This document shows, piece by piece, positions 62,014 to 64,000 of a stretch of 64,000 nucleotides of DNA; position 1 is the stretch's first letter, and each line of letters begins with the position of its first letter. Source of the DNA: RPQJ01 sp963746325 (lineage in GTDB: Bacteria; Pseudomonadota; Gammaproteobacteria; Steroidobacterales; Steroidobacteraceae); the NCBI GenBank assembly GCA_963746325.1, contig CAVVBC010000031.1, positions 62,001-126,000 of the forward strand, given 5' to 3'. The notes beneath the pieces are model-generated. The model worked only from the letters and a program-made list of their open reading frames with translations. It made no database searches and had not been told where the DNA came from. Both the position numbers and the translations under genes were made by a program.

Positions 62014-63243
62014 TCAGCTCTCCTGGTACGGCTCGAGCAACGGCGTCACGCGCAGGTGGGCGGGCAGTTCGATGCCGGCCGCTGCAATGCGCCGGTCGAG
62101 TTCCTCGTGCCAGTGATAGATCCGCCGCTCCTGGTAATTGAGCGTCATGCCGCGGAAGCCCGGCGATTCCACGGACTTCTGGATCTGCTCGGCGAACTGC
62201 AGGTCCTCGTCGAGGATGCGATCGAAATTGGCAATGCGCGTGGCCCACAGCGGATCGGGTTCACCGCCGCCCCAGTCGGGCGCAAACCAGTGGCAATCGA
62301 TGTGCATCGAGTCCGGGCCGGTCGGCCAGAACGCGAGGAACGGACAACCGGACGGATCGATGGGCACGACCAGGTTCGGGTAGAAATTCCACGACGGGTT
62401 GTTCTTCTCCGAGATCACGGTTGCGGTCTCGACACGGCGCATGCCTTTCGTGCCGGGGTCCACCCAGTCGGGCCGGCGGTTCGGCGTGACCATCAGCGAG
62501 TGGCCGTTGCGGTAGAGCGCGGTCGACATGCCGCGGTGGTCGAGGAAGCGGTCCACCGTGTTCTGGTGAATGGACTTGAGGTGATAGACCTCGAGGAAGG
62601 CGTCGAGCAGCACCTTCACGTTGCACTTGAGGTCGTACCCGTGCTTCTCGACGAAGCGCAGTTGCTCCGGCTGGAACTGCTCGAAGTGCTGCGGGAACGG
62701 CGCGATGTTCTCGAGCAGTGGCTGCGCGTCCGGGTCTTCGTTGACGAACACCCAGTTGGCGAACTGCTCGCAGCGCACCGACACCAGCGAGTGCGCGCCG
62801 GTGTCGAGGTCGACGAAGTCGCGCTTGTCGCGCAGGTTCACCAGCTTGCCGTCGAGCGCGTACGTCCATCCGTGATACGAGCAGACGAGGCCATCGCAAC
62901 GGCCCGACGCAGTCTTGACCAGCGGTGCGCCACGGTGCCGGCACGTGTTGTAGAACGCGCGGATCTGCAGGTCCTTGCCGCGGACCAGCAGGATCGGCGA
63001 GCCGGTCTTGGTCCAGAGCATGAAACTGCCGGCGTCCGGCAGCTCATCGGTGTGGCAGGCGTAAAGCCAGGTGCGCCGCCACAAGCCCCGCATCTCGGCC
63101 GCGTAGAACTCAGGGTCGTTGTAGCGACCGCCGGGAATGGGCGGAAACCGGGGAAATCCGGCGGGCGGGCCCTCGCGGCTCGCCTCGTACTGCATCCCCT
63201 CGAGGAAGCGGCGTACGAATCGGTCGGTTGCGGCAGCGTCCAT
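62014..63243 (-). CDS. Rieske non-haem iron oxygenase, large subunit 2
   Basis: A 409-residue oxygenase and first gene of the six-gene operon. The Rieske ligands are C101-R-H103 (CRHRGAP) and C121-x2-H124 (CSYHGW). Mononuclear iron ligands include H221 and H226 in LLDAFLEVYHLKSIHQ. The start is at 63243 (MDAAATDRF). Upstream lies the same AAACAG-N6-CTGTTT inverted repeat found at the first Rieske gene, next to a -10-like TATACT on the minus strand. The substrate is unknown; thiolase and DUF35 neighbours hint at a polycyclic or side-chain-bearing compound. Confidence 0.93.
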   Translation of the reverse strand: MDAAATDRFVRRFLEGMQYEASREGPPAGFPRFPPIPGGRYNDPEFYAAEMRGLWRRTWLYACHTDELPDAGSFMLWTKTGSPILLVRGKDLQIRAFYNTCRHRGAPLVKTASGRCDGLVCSYHGWTYALDGKLVNLRDKRDFVDLDTGAHSLVSVRCEQFANWVFVNEDPDAQPLLENIAPFPQHFEQFQPEQLRFVEKHGYDLKCNVKVLLDAFLEVYHLKSIHQNTVDRFLDHRGMSTALYRNGHSLMVTPNRRPDWVDPGTKGMRRVETATVISEKNNPSWNFYPNLVVPIDPSGCPFLAFWPTGPDSMHIDCHWFAPDWGGGEPDPLWATRIANFDRILDEDLQFAEQIQKSVESPGFRGMTLNYQERRIYHWHEELDRRIAAAGIELPAHLRVTPLLEPYQES

Positions 63244-63297
63244 GGTCGGACCCCTCTGGTCTGTCGCGGGAGTATAGGTGCCGCACAAGCCTAAAAT

Positions 63298-63315
63298 AAA
63301 CAGGCGTGACTGTTT
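63298..63315. promoter_or_regulatory. Operator candidate AAACAG-N6-CTGTTT, site 2
   Basis: A perfect inverted repeat with spacer GCGTGA, 55 bp before the Rieske 2 start codon and 59 bp before the divergent GST gene. It matches the site before Rieske 1 in both half-sites and in the TGA of the spacer. Confidence 0.6.
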
Positions 63316-63373
63316 TTTTCGGCCCCGTGGCCATATAGTCGAACCCGTCAAGAACGTGCCAGGGGGATGCGGT

Positions 63374-64000
63374 GTGAGCGAGCTGATCCTGCATCATTTC
63401 GACTGGTCGCCCTACGCCGAGAAAGTCCGCGTGCTTTTGGGCATCAAGCGCCTGGCCTGGCGCAGCGTCCAGATTCCCATGGTCATGCCCAAGCCCGACC
63501 TGACAGCGCTGACCGGCGGTTACCGCAAGACACCGGTGCTGCAGATCGGTGCGGACATCTACTGCGACACCAGCTGCATCGCCCGCGAACTCGAGAGCGC
63601 GCTTTCCCGCTCCCTCGTTCTTCCCAGCCAGTGGCAGCGGGCTGGAGTACGCACTGGCGGCGTGGGCCGAGCGCTTCTTCACGTCCGGCGCCGGGCTATC
63701 GATGGGGCTCAATGACCAGCTGCCTGCCGACCTCGTGCGCGACCGGCGCGAGTTCTTCAGCCACATGGACTTTGCGGCATTCGCCGAGCGCACGCCGCAC
63801 ATGTTCGGCCAGGTGCTGGCCCATGCCGCGCTGGTCGAGGAGCAGCTTGGGGATGGTCGCGCGTTCCTCATGGGCGATCGACCGGGCCTCGCTGATGCGA
63901 GTGCGTACTACGTCCTGTGGATGTGCCGCGGGTTCATCGCCAGCGCGAACGACCTGTTGCAGCCCTTCACCTGGACGGCCGCCTGGGAGGCGCGCATGCG
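63374..64000 (+). CDS. Glutathione S-transferase family protein (frameshifted, C-terminus outside window)
   Basis: The GTG at 63374 starts SELILHHFDWSPYAEKVRVLLGIKRLAWRSVQIP, the first GST strand and helix, followed by LTGGYRKTPVLQIGADIYCDTSCIARELE with the cis-Pro and the Asp-Thr/Ser glutathione contact. A one-base insertion near 63598 shifts the frame. The helical domain resumes as FPAPSFFPASGSGLEYALAAWAERFF and reads to the window edge (FLMGDRPGLADASAYYVLWMCRGF). It is divergent from Rieske 2 and shares its operator region, so it may detoxify intermediates of that pathway. Confidence 0.82.

Overview
The window is a dense, GC-rich stretch of bacterial chromosome. Four large TonB-dependent receptors, Cfa/HtpX/ProBA-type housekeeping genes, a full molybdenum-cofactor cluster and two Rieske oxygenase loci point to an aerobic, Gram-negative proteobacterium. 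A gammaproteobacterium of the Xanthomonadales/Nevskiales/Steroidobacterales type is my best guess, inferred from gene content only. No phage, transposase, CRISPR array or plasmid gene was seen.

Layout. (1) 1-3.4 kb: partial aquaporin Z, a frameshifted GlcD-type FAD oxidase, and a thioredoxin/DsbD-like membrane fusion. (2) 3.4-8.9 kb: the Anbu proteasome-homologue operon (ATP-grasp, alpha-E, transglutaminase-like protease, Anbu) and a cyclic-nucleotide-binding protein. It is bracketed by two clusters of an unusual hairpin repeat with a conserved loop and locus-specific, perfectly paired stems. (3) 9-15.4 kb: a membrane-lipid/light-stress operon (photolyase, chalcone-isomerase-like protein, desaturase, FAD oxidoreductase, DUF1365, Cfa). 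(4) 15.5-22.2 kb: HtpX, small regulators, an acidic protein, acyl-CoA dehydrogenase, ProB and a frameshifted ProA. (5) 22.2-28.6 kb: molybdenum-cofactor genes moeA-moaA-moaC-mobA-moaD-moaE-moeB plus a GST-fold protein. (6) 28.6-41.5 kb: a secreted small protein, methylmalonate-semialdehyde dehydrogenase, tRNA-Arg(TCG), two receptors, a TPR sulfotransferase, an amidohydrolase, a metallo-beta-lactamase-fold hydrolase and a twin ABC ATPase. (7) 41.6-46.7 kb: PhzF, then a TPP-riboswitch operon for thiamine scavenging (outer-membrane receptor, YkoF-like binder, PnuT, thiamine kinase-like). (8) 46.7-51.8 kb: ferredoxin, MaoC, Rieske oxygenase and a divergent receptor. (9) 52-56.4 kb: a copper-type metal-resistance island (lipoprotein, Cys/His-rich protein, CueR-like regulator, P1B ATPase). 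(10) 56.5-64 kb: a six-gene catabolic operon (Rieske oxygenase, ketoacyl-synthase/DUF35, thiolase, SDR, carboxymuconolactone-decarboxylase-like, E2) and a partial GST.

How it fits together. Regions 8 and 10 look like one catabolic regulon for an unknown ring compound: both Rieske promoters carry the same inverted repeat, AAACAG-N6-CTGTTT, 50-80 bp before the start codon. Region 7 takes thiamine across the outer membrane (receptor) and inner membrane (PnuT) and phosphorylates it, all under a TPP riboswitch.

Caveat. At least ten single-base frameshifts interrupt otherwise well conserved genes (GlcD-like, ProA, MmsA, receptor 1, PnuT twice, the metal ATPase four times, GST). The pattern fits residual indel errors in the sequence better than genuine gene decay, but the sequence alone cannot settle this.
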